Source of the DNA: Hymenopus coronatus
Taxonomy: Eukaryota > Arthropoda > Insecta > Mantodea > Hymenopodidae
Length of the DNA: 64,000 nt
Direction: 5' to 3'
Assembly (NCBI GenBank): GCA_030762935.1
Contig: CM060890.1
Location: forward strand, 64,606,765 to 64,670,764
Shown here: positions 24,072 through 35,343 of the stretch, piece after piece
Position numbering within the stretch: the first letter of the stretch is position 1
Layout of the letters: each line of letters starts with the position of its first letter
Made by a program: the position numbers and the translations under genes
Notes under the pieces: model-generated
Told to the model about the DNA's origin: nothing
The model's input: only the letters and a program-made list of their open reading frames with translations
The model's database searches: none

Positions 24072-25240
24072 ATAAAAATCTAATGTTTCCAATCACACGA
24101 CTTTGTTATCCGTTCTGCAAACACTTATTCTTACAACAGATTATTTTATCTACACCATGCTAATCGAGATGAACATTACCAGAAAAGGTCTTATTACATA
24201 GTTACTTATAAATAGAAGCGAAGAGTATACTCTAGGACAAAGCGACAGTCAACATATTTAATAGTTGTAGTTATGCGATTGTCATTTAAAGTAAATTATC
24301 TGTCCATGGCAAGGAGTAAAACACAAAAGAGATAAAACGGACGAGGCCTTGCTGTTTGAGAAAAATGTAAAGTATTTCAAAACTGAAATGAATACGAGGG
24401 AATGTCTTGGAAATTGTTAACTCTACAAAATAATTCTTTATTACATAAATGTATTGTGTGTTTTAACGAAATCTACGTTTTTGTGTAGTACGATTTTGTC
24501 TATGTCTTACCAGTTACGTAGAAATCATTTAGCATGAAGAGGACCTCAGGAGCAGTTCCGGAAAAATTCAAGATATACATTTTATTTTGGCATGTAAACA
24601 TCTTTAATATACGGCATTTTAATCAAAATGTTAAGAGCCATTTTTAAGAAAGTCGAACATTTCTAAAAATCTTAGTGCCAAATTTGGTATTTAATTGACT
24701 GCGTTTTTGAGATTTATGCTGTCCACGGACAGACATATAGGCAGACAGGCAGCTAGACAGCTAGGCAGACGGACAGAGACATACACAAAGATATACTAAC
24801 TCTTTTGGATTCAGGGGTCCTCAAAACATACATTTCCCTTAAATCTGGATATTGAATTGTTAAGTGGAATACAATACTAACCTTCTTACCTATTAGTAAG
24901 GCTCCCCAGAAGTACCCGACCTAACAAAGAAACCACTAACATTTAGGGGAAAAAAACAAAACAAAAAAACTTATTTATTTCTCTATATAGTCTCCTTTCA
25001 GTCAATACACTTTTCCCAACGATTCTCAACAGTGTCGATATCCTGTTTATAGTGAGAATCGTCAAGCTCTGCCAAATAATCAACTATAGACTCCATCTCT
25101 TCATTGTTAGCAAATCTTTTAGCAACAGAAAATAATCAGTTAATTCTGGCAAATAGGTAGTATGAGGAAGCAATTCGAACTTCAACTCATTGATTTGGGC
25201 CATGGCTACATAGTGCATATGTGCTAGAGAAAGTAAGAGT
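24072..25240 (-). mobile_element. R1 copy with an internal mariner insertion and unusual minisatellite
   Basis: On the + strand it starts CCAATCACACGACTTTG and has CATGCTAATCGAGATG, the core, and a GACAGGCAG-rich tract at 24730-24785 where other copies have (CA)n. The 5' end of the element is split: TTCTTACCTATTA at about 24895, then mariner sequence, then CATAGTGCATATGTGCTAG at 25208-25227 and GAGAAAG. Confidence 0.82.
24896..25207 (-). pseudogene. mariner transposase C-terminal fragment in the R1 palindrome
   Basis: Minus-strand codons give MAQINELKFELLPHTTYLPE, then DYFLLLKDLL. This is a decayed relative of the mariner ELLPHPPYSPDLAPSDYFLF block. A likely terminal repeat GTAAGGCTCCCCAGAAGTAC lies at 24896. 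A 12-base block present in the 22-kb copy is missing here. The 5' two-thirds of the gene is absent. Confidence 0.7.
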
Positions 25241-25423
25241 ACAATTTTAATTGTTTTTCTTATACCCACCTACTATTTGATTTCGTCCAGCAGTTTATAT
25301 TAATGGATATATAAGCATATATTTATTTATAACTTACAGTAGGAACGCCAACCATGTATAAATCAATTTATAACGTTGTGTACACAATTTTAACAAATGC
25401 AATAAATATCAGTATTTAGATAG

Positions 25424-25448
25424 TTTTTTTTTTTTTTTTTTTTTTTTT
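25424..25448 (+). repeat. poly-T followed by a G run
   Basis: A run of 25 T ending in nine G. It could be the reverse-complemented A tail of a minus-strand retroelement, but none is recognisable beside it. Confidence 0.8.
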
Positions 25449-25751
25449 GGGGGGGGCCCTTAAAGCCAATACTTTCAGGTTAATTTACAAACTCATTTTC
25501 TCTGTTCCCACAAAGCGAGTGTTGGTCAATGCATGCGGAGACCTCTTCAGTTTCCTCGTAGTGCAAGAGTTTGAATGGGCTATTCTGAAAACTCACATTG
25601 ACAGCCGATTGATGTGGAACGTATCAGAAAAACTATCACTTCCTGGGCGAAACACTTCACAAAGCGGGGACTTTCTGGCGGCATCGCAAAGAGATCGTCC
25701 GCGCAGAACATGTTCAAATATAGGCTCTGCCTGTATACTTCGATTTCCGGT
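25449..25751 (+). other. possible remnant of an HTH transposase N-terminus
   Basis: One frame near 25600-25710 reads NVSEKTITSWAKHFTKRG and then SGGIAKRSSAQ. A segment of the type R-K-T-I-x-x-W-x-x-x-F-x-x-x-G-S followed by a basic stretch is typical of the DNA-binding part of insect mariner-like transposases. No catalytic part follows; a SINE begins at 25752. Confidence 0.25.
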
Positions 25752-26020
25752 CGCCATCCGTGGTGTAATGGTTATCATGCTAACTTCATATACCCAAGGT
25801 CGCGGGTTCAAACCCGGCGGAGGTAAAAATCCTTAGCATGGCTTCCTTCGAAAGGGAAGTAAAGCCGTTGGTCCCGTGTCGCAGATTTACGGCACGTAAA
25901 AGAACCTCAAGCCAGATAGAGAGGCCTCGGAGTAAAATTAAGTTGTCTTTCACGCCCAGTATAGAATAGGACGCTGAGAACCACATCAGTTAAAGAGCGT
26001 CAATAAATAAAACGTTATTT
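25752..26020 (+). mobile_element. SINE family 1
   Basis: The head CATCCGTGGTGTAATGGTTA and the B box GGTCGCGGGTTCAAACCCGG are followed by CGGAGG. The bases corresponding to ATGGATTTATTCGGGCG in other copies are absent. Body and tail (GAGCGTCAATAAATAAAACG) are complete. A T-rich tract follows. Confidence 0.9.
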
Positions 26021-26173
26021 CATTTTTTTTTTTTTTTCCATTTCCGTTCTGTCTATTTTGTGCCAGCTATGGACAACATCCTTTGTGTTTATCTATTAAA
26101 TGCTAAACAAACAATCGTGATTCACAACGAATGCATTTTTAAGTGCATCTATGATTAAGTGTGTCGCAAAAAG

Positions 26174-26770
26174 GTAAGATCTGATATACTCCATTCACAT
26201 AACTTTCTCTACCTGTTCCACACACAAACTCTCTTATAAAAGCCTATTATGTTTATCTACAACATGGTAATCGAGACAGACATTAAAAAAATTGTTTCAT
26301 TACTTGCTTCCATCTAAGCAGAGGAAACTAAGGGAATATATTACGCAAAGCAATAGTCAAATCTTTTAAGTGCTGATCGCTATGCGATACAATTGATATT
26401 CGGTGTTCTTTGCAAAGCCATGAAAGAAAAGCGATATGACACGAAAAATGACTTTCTCTCTGAAAAATTAAGAAGTTTAAACACTGATACCAATAACGAG
26501 GAATATCTCGGGAACGGTCAATTCCACCACAAATATATATTATATAATTTATAATGACAAATTGTGTGTTTTAAGAAGATGCACATTTTTGGAGAAGTAA
26601 CTTTTTGTCTATCTCTTACAGTTTACCAAAATCATTCAGAATGAAGAGGATTTTAAAGACTATCCCCAGAAAATTCAAGATATACATTTTATTTTTCATA
26701 TAATCGCAAGACCCATTTTAACGTGTAAAGCGTAGTTTGGAGCGGGAAGATATTGTTAAAAATGCAATTA
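26174..26770 (-). mobile_element. R1 copy, lacking the 5' block
   Basis: On the + strand it starts AGATCTGATATACTCCATTC, has TAACTTTCTCTACC and ACATGGTAATCGAGAC, and runs through the core to TAAAGCGTAGTTTGGAGCGG, where it breaks off. Confidence 0.75.
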
Positions 26771-26947
26771 GAACAAGTAGCACTATTGCAACTAGAACTA
26801 AAGCAGAGGGGAGGGGGGACCATACTGTTTAAATTTAAGACCGATGAAAAGCAAGTTACTAACAGCAAAGATACGCAGATTAAACACTAATTAGGCCAGT
26901 GGTTGTAAATGGAGCTGAAACTTAGACAATGTCATCAAGACATGCTC

Positions 26948-27463
26948 AGGAAATTTCAAGTGACTTTCTCCACCTCTTCTGTAAACAACCTATTCCGTAA
27001 AACTGATTCGCTTTGCATAGTCCCGTTTAAGAAAATATATGAAACCAATAAAAAATAATATCTCAAAAACGGTCAACTCTACAAGAAAAATATATATCAC
27101 ATAAATTATGTGTTTTAACGAGATCTACATTTTTTGTCCATTAGGTTTATTGTATCTTTTACGCTTAACCATTATGCAAAATTCTGCAATCTCATCCAGA
27201 ATAAGTAGATCTTCAGAGGCTATTCTCATAAAGCTCAAAATATTCATCTTATTTGGAATAGAAATACCTATCTTTAATACACGGTACTTTAATCAAAAGT
27301 ATTCAACAATCATTTTTGAGAACAACATTTTCAAAAACTTTCCCATGTAAGGGTAGTTTGTCGTGGGGGAATTGTTTTGAAAATCTTCGTGTAGCATCCC
27401 TAGAAGATATTAAACATAAATACCAAGTTTGGTTTTTAATGGTCTTTTAGTTTTTGAGATATG

Positions 27464-27509
<46 letters not shown>

Positions 27510-27630
27510 TTTCCTAAAAACATATATTTCTGGTGAAATCTCACATCGAATGTTTGGGTAGAATAGAATACCTTCTCTAGACTATGTACATTGTATGTAT
27601 AGGTATACCTGCCAGAGAAAGTAAGAATGT
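26948..27630 (-). mobile_element. R1 copy with internal deletion
   Basis: On the + strand it starts AAGTGACTTTCTCCACC. Most of the region after GTAAACAACCTATTCC is deleted; it resumes at AGAAAATATATGAAACC. The CA tract at 27465-27508 is long, and the end is CTGCCAGAGAAAGTAAGAATG. Confidence 0.8.
27465..27508 (+). repeat. (CA)n microsatellite inside R1
   Basis: About 22 CA units at the fixed microsatellite position of the family. Confidence 0.95.
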
Positions 27631-27756
27631 TTTGTTATTTTTTGGACTCAGGGGACCACAAAATATATATTTGTCGTGAAATCTCAACATCGATTTTGGG
27701 TGGAATACAATACCTTCTCTATACAACATGGGCATAGTACGTATAAAGAAAGTAAA
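27631..27756 (-). mobile_element. solo R1 5' end in tandem
   Basis: TTTTTTGGACTCAGGGGACC, a diverged ATCGATTTTGGGTGG block and GTATAAAGAAAGTAAATATG repeat the 5' terminal 125 bp of the copy just before it, in the same orientation and with no gap. Confidence 0.75.
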
Positions 27757-28073
27757 TATGGACCTATACAGAAACCTATACAGATACCTGGAGAATTATA
27801 TATAATTTTGAAATTGGTCGCTCACTAAAACATAATATAAAGTTAGATTTATTAAAGTAAGAATACTACAATGACTTGGTCACGTATGGCGCAGAAAGAA
27901 AACAGTTTGCATAAGAATGATGGATGTTAGGATATATTCAGCCAGGAGAAGAGCAAAGCGCTTTGCAAGTCCTAACAATTTTGAAGGTGAGAAAATGGAG
28001 TAAGCAAGAGAAAGGTTAGAATGGAGGCTGATTGTGAAGCAGGGCAGGGCTCACGTTGGGCTTTTAGCGTCAA
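27757..28073. other. unassigned stretch
   Basis: No recognised gene or repeat. Confidence 0.4.

Positions 28074-28127
<54 letters not shown>
28074..28127 (+). repeat. (ATT)n microsatellite
   Basis: About 16 ATT units after a short T run. Confidence 0.95.
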
Positions 28128-28128
<1 letters not shown>

Positions 28129-28372
28129 AATAATACATAATAATACATTTAAAACCCACATCATGTAGTACACACTATAATTTTCGCTACACATTATGCT
28201 TCACATCTCTTCCTTATTATAATTAGATATATTCTATTTGTAAAGGTGTCTGCTTAGAACTGATTCCAAATTAGTCAATAAGGACTTTTTAAGACGCTGA
28301 ATACTGGACACAGCTGTCAAAATGGCGAACTTTTTGGGGAGGAAGCTACATCTTTAACATCCTACTCATATC

Positions 28373-28510
28373 GGTGGTCCCATTGGCCTTCTGAAGATCA
28401 TGGGTTAAAACCCGGCCCAGAATTGTGATTTTTAAGTGTGCTTATAAGCGACGGCCCTCTGTCAGTAGATTTGTGAGCATGCAATGAATTCTGCGGAACG
28501 ATACTTTTGG
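28373..28510 (+). mobile_element. SINE family 2
   Basis: GGTGGTCCCATTGGCC and ATCATGGGTTAAAACCCGG form the head. The body has GTCAGTAGATTTGTGAGC and AATGAATTCTGCGGAACG. The GTCAGTAGATTTACTG-like block is shared with the minus-strand copy at 44050-44170. Confidence 0.55.
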
Positions 28511-28589
28511 GCAATTGCTCACGGAAATGGTGTTGACTGTTTGGGTTAATCCTTGTTTTTTTTTTGTTTTTTTTTTTTTCCTTAACTCC

Positions 28590-28736
28590 ACAGGTTCTCT
28601 CTCTATTTCTCTCAAACACACACATTCTCTCATATTTCCAGGCTCTAGGGAGGGTAGGGAAAAAGTCCCACCTCCAGCTGGGTATCGTACCCAGAATCTT
28701 CACCACATTGCTGATGGATTTTTGTAATTAGAGGGA
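28590..28736 (-). mobile_element. SINE family 3, adjacent copy
   Basis: The + strand shows CACACATTCTCTCATATTTC, CAGGCTCTAGGGAGGGTAGG and GCTGGGTATCGTACCC. Read on the minus strand, this is the same head-to-tail order as the copy at 17505-17642. A T-rich tract at 28558-28580 would be its A tail. Confidence 0.55.
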
Positions 28737-29030
28737 CCATATTATATTTATTAGAATGAGACCTTGAGCTCATGCTCATCGTCTGTGTCGAAACGCTTCG
28801 AAGTTACCAAGATTTTCCATTTGGATATTTGTATGATAAATGCAAATAAATAAAACAACACAAGATGAATGAGGTACTATTTATATTCTAAAATAATTAG
28901 TTTTTCTTCCACAAGCGCGATAGATGCTGGCTGCAATTAGAGCTTTGCTTTTTCTGGAAAAATGCTCCGTCAGCAAAGACATAAATATTTCCTATTTCAC
29001 ATGTCGAATCATAAGTATCAGAGATAATTA
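28737..29030. other. unassigned stretch
   Basis: No recognised gene or repeat. Confidence 0.4.
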
Positions 29031-29335
29031 AGCCCGCCTGGGTAATGTGGTGGTAGCGTGTCTGCCACACATTCAAAAGGTCGTGAGTTCGAATCTCGCT
29101 TAGGGTGAGTTACCCGAATAAGGTTTTTTTTCGGGGTTTTCTCTTATCCTGAGAAGACGAATGTCGAGTAACTTTGAGCTCCATGGACCCGAGATCATTT
29201 GAGCAGCATTTCACCAATTTCAGTCATCGTCCAATATTACCAACCAGGTTAAAGGACGTTGTACCACCAAAGCAACAAAAACAATTAGCTGTAGTAATTG
29301 CGCAGTCATTAATGCCTCGGCTGCAATCTGGTGGT
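29031..29335 (+). mobile_element. tRNA-derived SINE, family 6
   Basis: The head has TAATGTGGTGGTAGCGTGTC (A box) and GGTCGTGAGTTCGAATCTCG (B box). The body runs through GAGTTACCCGAATAAGG, CGGGGTTTTCTCTTATCC and the ATCGTCCAATATTACCAACC region. The end is not sharply defined because an R1 copy follows at 29356. Confidence 0.65.
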
Positions 29336-29355
29336 GCTGGGTTAAAATCATTTTC

Positions 29356-30220
29356 TTTTTGCTTTCTCCACACGTACTATGTACATAACGTAACAGAGAA
29401 GGTATTGTAATGCACCCAAAAATTCGATACCGAGATTTCACTGGAAATATATGTTTTGAGACCCCCTTAATCCAAAAAAGGTATTTTTAAAAAAATGTCC
29501 GTGTGTGTGTCTGTGGTCAACATAGCTCAAAAATAAAAATTCCGTTAAAAACCAAGCTTCGTATCTAAGTTCAGATCTTCCTAGGATGCGACACGAAGAT
29601 TTTCAAGAAAAGCCCCCCACCCCAAGTACCCTTTACATGGAAAAATGTTTCATAATTTTTTATTTTCTCAAAAAATAGCTAACAATCTTGATTAAAATAT
29701 CGTATATTAAATATATTTATATGATAAATAAAACTTATATCTTGAATTTTCTGGAAATAACTTCTGAATACATCTTTATTCTGGATGAATTTTGCGGAAT
29801 TATGCCTAACTGGTAAACCGTAAGAGATAGACAAAAACTTACTTAACAAAAAATGTACAGCTCGTTATAACACACTTTACGTTATAAACATTGGCCGTTG
29901 GCCGTTTTTGAGATTTTCATTCTTATTGGTTTCAGTTTTAAAATACTTTCACTTTTCTCATCAGGGAATTTGTCAACTCCTGGTCAAACAATCAAAAGAA
30001 CTTCAATTACTTAGCAATCAGCTTTCAAAACATTTGATCGTCGGTTTAGCCTACTGTAATCCCTTATTGCCCTTGTTCTTATAGGGAACTAAGTAATAAG
30101 ACTATTTCTGCTAATATTTTTCTCTATTAGCATGAAGTAAATAGAAGAATAAGCTTTTTTGACAATAATATATTGCAGAGATGCATAGAAAGTCATATGA
30201 ATGGAACACATCAGATTTTT
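29356..30220 (+). mobile_element. R1 copy, full length (865 bp)
   Basis: It starts TTTTTGCTTTCTCCACACG, followed by a diverged palindrome around ACTATGTACATAACG, then AAAAATTCGATACCGAG. A short GT tract lies near 29500. The 3' end is GCATAGAAAGTCATATGAAT then GGAACACATCAGATTTTT, with the hairpin intact. The flanks show no obvious duplicated target bases. Confidence 0.88.
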
Positions 30221-30474
30221 TTCCAAACAAGTAAGTAGTAATAGCTCAAGAAAGTTTTATCAGTGACGTACTGGCTCCTTGTGAATTTTGATTTACTGGA
30301 AACAGCCATGACCTCACAGATGTTCAAGATTTATTTTCATCAAGCTTGAATACCTCTACAAACATAAGGTGCCATCTCTGCGGCATGATAATATGTGGAC
30401 ACATCGTATGACTGCTACGCTCTGTTTCCTTTTTAAGGCCAGTGGATGGCATTTTTAGTCTGTAAAGTGTACAT

Positions 30475-30500
30475 TTCTTCTTCTTCTTCTTCGTCTTCTT
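30475..30500 (+). repeat. (TTC)n repeat
   Basis: Eight TTC-like units with one TCG interruption. Confidence 0.85.
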
Positions 30501-30587
30501 TGAGTGCTGTGTTGCATATCATTTTGTACCCGAGAATTCATCCACGTAATTCTAATACAATATAATTTCCCTCAACTTTACACGTCT

Positions 30588-30589
<2 letters not shown>

Positions 30590-30638
<49 letters not shown>
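30590..30638 (+). repeat. (CT)n microsatellite
   Basis: About 24 uninterrupted CT units. Confidence 0.95.
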
Positions 30639-30639
<1 letters not shown>

Positions 30640-31164
30640 ATTTCTTTTAGTCAGTTTTCATAGTTCAAAATGATACTCCTTGATCATAATTTATAACTTA
30701 TAAGGTTAAAACTTTCAGGGGCCTTCAGGAATTACGGATTTCAAAATTTTTGTGTACCAGTTATGGAATGTTAAGCAGTTCACTTGAAATGAATTATTTT
30801 TCAGCTCTTCAAAAAGTTGAACAGCTCAAGGAAATGCTTACATGAAATTCGTATATTCCTATAATGTATATAAGTTAAAATTAAACATTTTGAGTGGTGG
30901 AATCAATTTTACAGTAGAAGGAGCACTTCATTTGTCATATCAAAAAGTGATTAATTATTAATAAAAATGAATTATTAAAATGGTTTAACATTTTGTCAAA
31001 ATGTTGTGCACGCTATATGGTTTATGCTCTGATTAAATAAGCAGTAAAAATCTCAAAGCGACCATAAGTTGTATATTTTTTGGGGCTTCATAGATGCATT
31101 GCCTTAATAACGACAATCCTATATATCTTCAATGATAGATATGAGAGATATTATTTTAACTTTA

Positions 31165-32134
31165 AGCCTTATAATAAGAAGAAACCCGTCATCTGTCATT
31201 ATAATTTTCCCGAAATATTCTCCTTTATGGTCAGTACACTTTTGCATACTTTAGAACCATTTTTCAAAGCATTTTTTTCTAATCTCCTTGAGACACCCCA
31301 AGACATGGTTTTTGAACGATTAAACGGCTTGTTCTGCCGACCAAAATCGTTGTCCAAGCATTTCATTCTTGATGTTCGTGAACAAAAATAAATCATTGGG
31401 TGCCAAATCAGGACTACACGGTGGATGAGTCATCAATTCGATTTTGAGCGTAAAAATAGTCGGTTGTTAGAAGAAATGTATGAGCGCTCGCATTGTCTTG
31501 ATGAACTATCCGGGGGCACCTGTTTATTTTCCTCATTTCACCGAAGACTTCCGGCAAACAAATAGTTGTGAACCGTTCACAACTGACCGTTTTACGTTCC
31601 TCTAAAGACACTGCTGTCATAAGACTTCCAGCTCATGTGTATAGATCCATGATTTGTAACCGTTAAAATATTACATATGTCTTTAGAATGCTCACTATTG
31701 TATTTCTTGAGCATTTATGTGCACCAATTGACTCGAGCATTCTTTTGAGATCGTATCAGATTATGTGCGATCCAACAAGAGCAAACCCTTTTCACAGCTA
31801 AATGATTCTGCAACATTTTATATATGCTAGTGAAACTAATGCATAAGGTTACATTTATCTCACAGTATATGGCATGATGATTTGTTTATATATGAGTTTT
31901 TGCACAGCATCACAATTTTTCTAGCACAACAGCTTTTGGATGACCTTCACGAATATCGACAGTGAGCGAACAGCAGCCATGATAAAGCTCGTTATACCTG
32001 CATTTCACAGAGGCAAAGAATGGAGCTTCATCGCCAAAAGTAGTAGTAAGTTGATCAATGCACTCTTGTATTGATAATCCAAGTCGCAAATCATAATAAA
32101 TCATCGCACGAATATTTTCACAAGTTAATTTCAT
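31165..32134 (-). pseudogene. mariner transposase, full span but broken
   Basis: The start Met is at 32134. The N-terminus reads FRAM-type MIYYDLRLGLSIQECIDQL and TTTFGDEAPFFASV, the mariner HTH region. The middle reads MLQNHLAVKRVCSCWIAHNL and then CTLKKYNSEHSKD-like sequence with several stops. At the first catalytic position, where GDESW is expected, the sequence reads TVTNHGSI, so the Asp is lost. HQDNASAHT (second Asp retained) and ICLPEVFGEMRK follow near 31580-31480. The C-terminus ends GEYFGK near 31205. Length, about 320 codons, is normal for mariner, but frameshifts and stops make it inactive. Terminal repeats were not identified. Confidence 0.88.
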
Positions 32135-33034
32135 CTTTCGGATGAGACACAATTTTAAACTCACTGAAAATAACACAAATATCGCTCTATTGACAAAATA
32201 TCTGAAGTAGACTAAGTCAACAATATCAAACCTTCCAGTGGAAACACCAGATGGCACCTCAGCAATCAGTATTGTCAAGGCTCAAAGTATAAATATTGGC
32301 CCTTGTTACATCAAGTCCACTAAGTGGTAATAATTTGTTTTGTAGTGTTTTACAATTTAATGTGTTTAGGCTTTATGCTTATCTTGATTTGTTTTGGGAG
32401 CATATTTCAATTTATTTTATGGGTACATTATGTGAAATTGTGGTACAGTCATGGAAAAAATTATTGAGCGCTGTAACCTTTCAAAGTATCGCTTCGGCCT
32501 CACGGAAGCACACGAAGTTACACAAGCTGGATTTACACGTGCACGTGCACTATGCAACAAAACATGCCTTTATACAGCGAGGTAAGACGTAGTTTATTGC
32601 TTTATAACAAAATAGCAACCGGGTAACAATCAAAATAACTGTTTTTCACTAATATGCACAGAAAAATAAGCCAGACTTTGATAGTACAGCTGTCCGCTAT
32701 TGTTCTTTATAAACAGCGAAAGAAGTGTCCCGAGGTAGAAATGGCTCAATCCTAACGTGCTCCGTTTGTGCTACATAGCGTAGGTTCGAGGACAATAACC
32801 CCATAGATTTTTTTTATTATTATTTTGGTTTTTAGTTCATATTAGTACTCTTTACAACCGATGTAGATTGCGTTATATAAATCACTTTATTAAATCTTTA
32901 AAACTAAATTTAGCTACCTTTTTATATAAATCTTTTATTTGCTGATCTCGCAAACTAGAAAACAAAGAAAAACACTGCAACATGATCTCCGATTGCTTTT
33001 AAAGGCAATAAAAGGTTAATAAAACAAGGGAGAA
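32135..33034. other. unassigned stretch between two dead transposons
   Basis: It probably includes non-coding ends of the flanking elements. No terminal repeat could be paired by eye. Confidence 0.4.
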
Positions 33035-33977
33035 CTAATTATAATACTTTGTATGGTCCCCATTATTTGCAATCACTGCCCTCAATCTTTGAGCCATGGA
33101 AGCCACTAGCATTTGAAAATAAGTAATGTCTTCTGCCAGTGAATCCAGTGTCTGTCATGGCACACCAGAATTGTGTAGCATTATTCTATCTGGGATCCCG
33201 AGAAAGCCTCTGTTTTACTTTCGCCCAAACATGTTCAATTGGGTTAGGATCTGCTTACTTTGGAGGCCACGGTATCTGCTCTAAGATATTCGTGTGTTCC
33301 AAAAACAACTTTTGAATTTTGGCCGACTGGTGGACCGAATGATTATCCTGTTGGAATTTAATAATACCTTCAGGATAACGCTCTTGGGCAGATGGAAACA
33401 GAACATGTTCTAGAATCTCGGAATATGTTTCCCCGTTATTTGGCCACTCTTAGCACGAGTGACCAAATAACGCATATCATATCGAGCACCACTAGGCCTG
33501 TAAACAAACACATTCTAATTGGCATCTGCAGTACAGAACGTAGCTTCGTCGGAGAAAACTACTTCGCTCCAATCGAAGTTCTCGTACTGTACAGAAAATG
33601 CCAACCTGTCAATTTTGTGGGCTTCAGTTAGCACTTCCTTTACTGCCGCACGTCTACGCCAAATTCTGGCATCTGTACAGTGATTGCTAACCGTCCGTGC
33701 ACTACCCGGGAATAAAGATAAAAGCCTTGTATTCAGCGGCCGTCAGAAACGGATCTCTTTCAACCTCTGTTATGAGAGACCTGTCTTCAATCTCGGTAGA
33801 TACACGCGAGCGACCAGTGTTCTTTCTTGCAGCAACCTGTCCTTCTTCACGATATAACTTTGCCCACCTCCTCGCAGTGGACTGTGGAAATCAGCAAATG
33901 CTACCCGCTCTGGTGGCCGTATAACCCTGTGAAACCAGGGTGAGAACAGAAGAATATTTATCAAGGACCTCTGCCAT
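33035..33977 (-). pseudogene. Tc1-like transposase, broken
   Basis: The start Met is at 33977 (MAEVLDKYSSVLTLVSQGYT), followed by an HTH with STARRWAKLYREEG and a basic GRSRVSTEIEDRS. The catalytic region holds WSEVVFSDEATFC (first Asp at 33548-33550), QDNHSVHQSAKIQKLFLEH (second Asp at 33345-33347) and DPNPIEHVWAKVKQRL (Glu at 33234-33236). The first Asp lies in a different frame from the other two, and there are in-frame stops. About 314 codons remain, close to the usual length. Second Asp and Glu are 37 codons apart, so 36 residues separate them. Confidence 0.88.
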
Positions 33978-35195
33978 TGCTAAAGTATGAATGAATGCGT
34001 CGTTGTAGTGATTGAGGACCTCTTTCGGCGACTAATGGAACCAAGCACAAACATTTGACAAACACAGAAAGAAACACAACGATAAAGGAATCAAGCTTAT
34101 CACCAGTAGGTGCAAACTTAGGCTATTATACATAATATATACCTGTATATGATCTAATACTCAAATTATAATATTGCGGAAACTCTGTGTTAGTATAAAT
34201 TAAGAATGTGAAATAGAAAATATGATAAAGAAACAACATAAATGGGGGAGAAAATTTTATGTTATTGCAGAGGTTTGAACTTAGGCTCGATAATATACAA
34301 AGCGCTTGCGTTACTTCTGAACTATATTTGTTTGGGTCAAAAAGCGACTGCTGCCAAATTCATATATGCTGCTTAATACCAGTTATGGTTCTTATGGTAA
34401 CGTGATTCATTTGTTGTATTCAGGGTACTTCATGGCTTCTGAATCAGCTCATTGGTTGATTCAGGTAATTGGGAATTGGTTGCTCCACCTGTATGTATAA
34501 CTACCAATGACTACAGCATGGGATAGAAACACTTTTGGGTTTGTTTACCAATTGGCTAACGAAGAATGGAAAGCATGGCGCTTGTTGCGGAATTCTTTAT
34601 CACAAGCCAATACGATTGCGGTACACGGTGCAAGACACAGCCTGTTGTATTCAACATGCAATAACGTATGTCGCAGACACTGTTAGGTAAGGCCAGCTGC
34701 ATATTGGAAATAGCGATCAGTGTAAACTTCGCTGCGATACGAAGTGGGACTTGGAAATATTCTGCTCTCAGAGTGCGCTCAGTCATTTTTTCCAAGACTG
34801 CACATGATGTAAAAATATTAAATAATTCCTTCCCATTTGGAATTTCAAACAACCCATTTTAAGCACCATTCATATTTATTAATACTTTCCATGAAAGGAA
34901 ATGTCATCACCCACGGTAATAGCTGAGAAGCAATATACGGGAATACTACGTTTGATTATGTGCAAAAAGCATAAATGCTTCCTTTACAGTCCGCATGTGA
35001 CGGAACATTCCTTTGTGAGATGAGAATAATTTGAAATTATAATCGCCAGTGGAGCTAAAATTTGTGACCATCTGAATTTTAAAAGTCTGAAATAGCGCTA
35101 TAAGGAGTTCCATAACCATCCGCTGCTCCTAGTATCTATAATTCTTAATGCGTTTTCAAAATTAAAGATATGAATTAACTTGAACATATCATATT
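33978..35195. other. unassigned stretch
   Basis: No recognised gene or repeat. The first part may be the end of the Tc1-like element. Confidence 0.4.
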
Positions 35196-35279
35196 TTAAA
35201 AATCTGATGTGTTCCATTCACACGACTTTCTCTACATCTCTACAACAAATTATTGTTAAAAAGCTAACGCTTCTATTAA
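35196..35279 (-). mobile_element. solo R1 3' end
   Basis: The + strand reads AAAAATCTGATGTGTTCCAT, TCACACGACTTTCTCTAC and AACAAATTATTGTTAAAAAG, which are the terminal 84 bp of the family with a perfect 3' hairpin. The sequence then breaks off into an ATT-rich run. Confidence 0.8.
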
Positions 35280-35343
35280 TAATAATTATTATTATTATTC
35301 TTATGTGTTACATTCACAAGACATCTATCTTCTGTATCTTAAT

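Larger units (their letters stand above)
30221..31164. other. unassigned stretch
   Basis: Contains two simple repeats (TTC and CT runs). No gene recognised. Confidence 0.4.

Noticed and set aside
25774..25826. tRNA-like B box and acceptor in the family 1 SINE, as a real tRNA
   Set aside because: The same head recurs with the same downstream body in at least four other copies, one with target duplications, so it is a SINE promoter.
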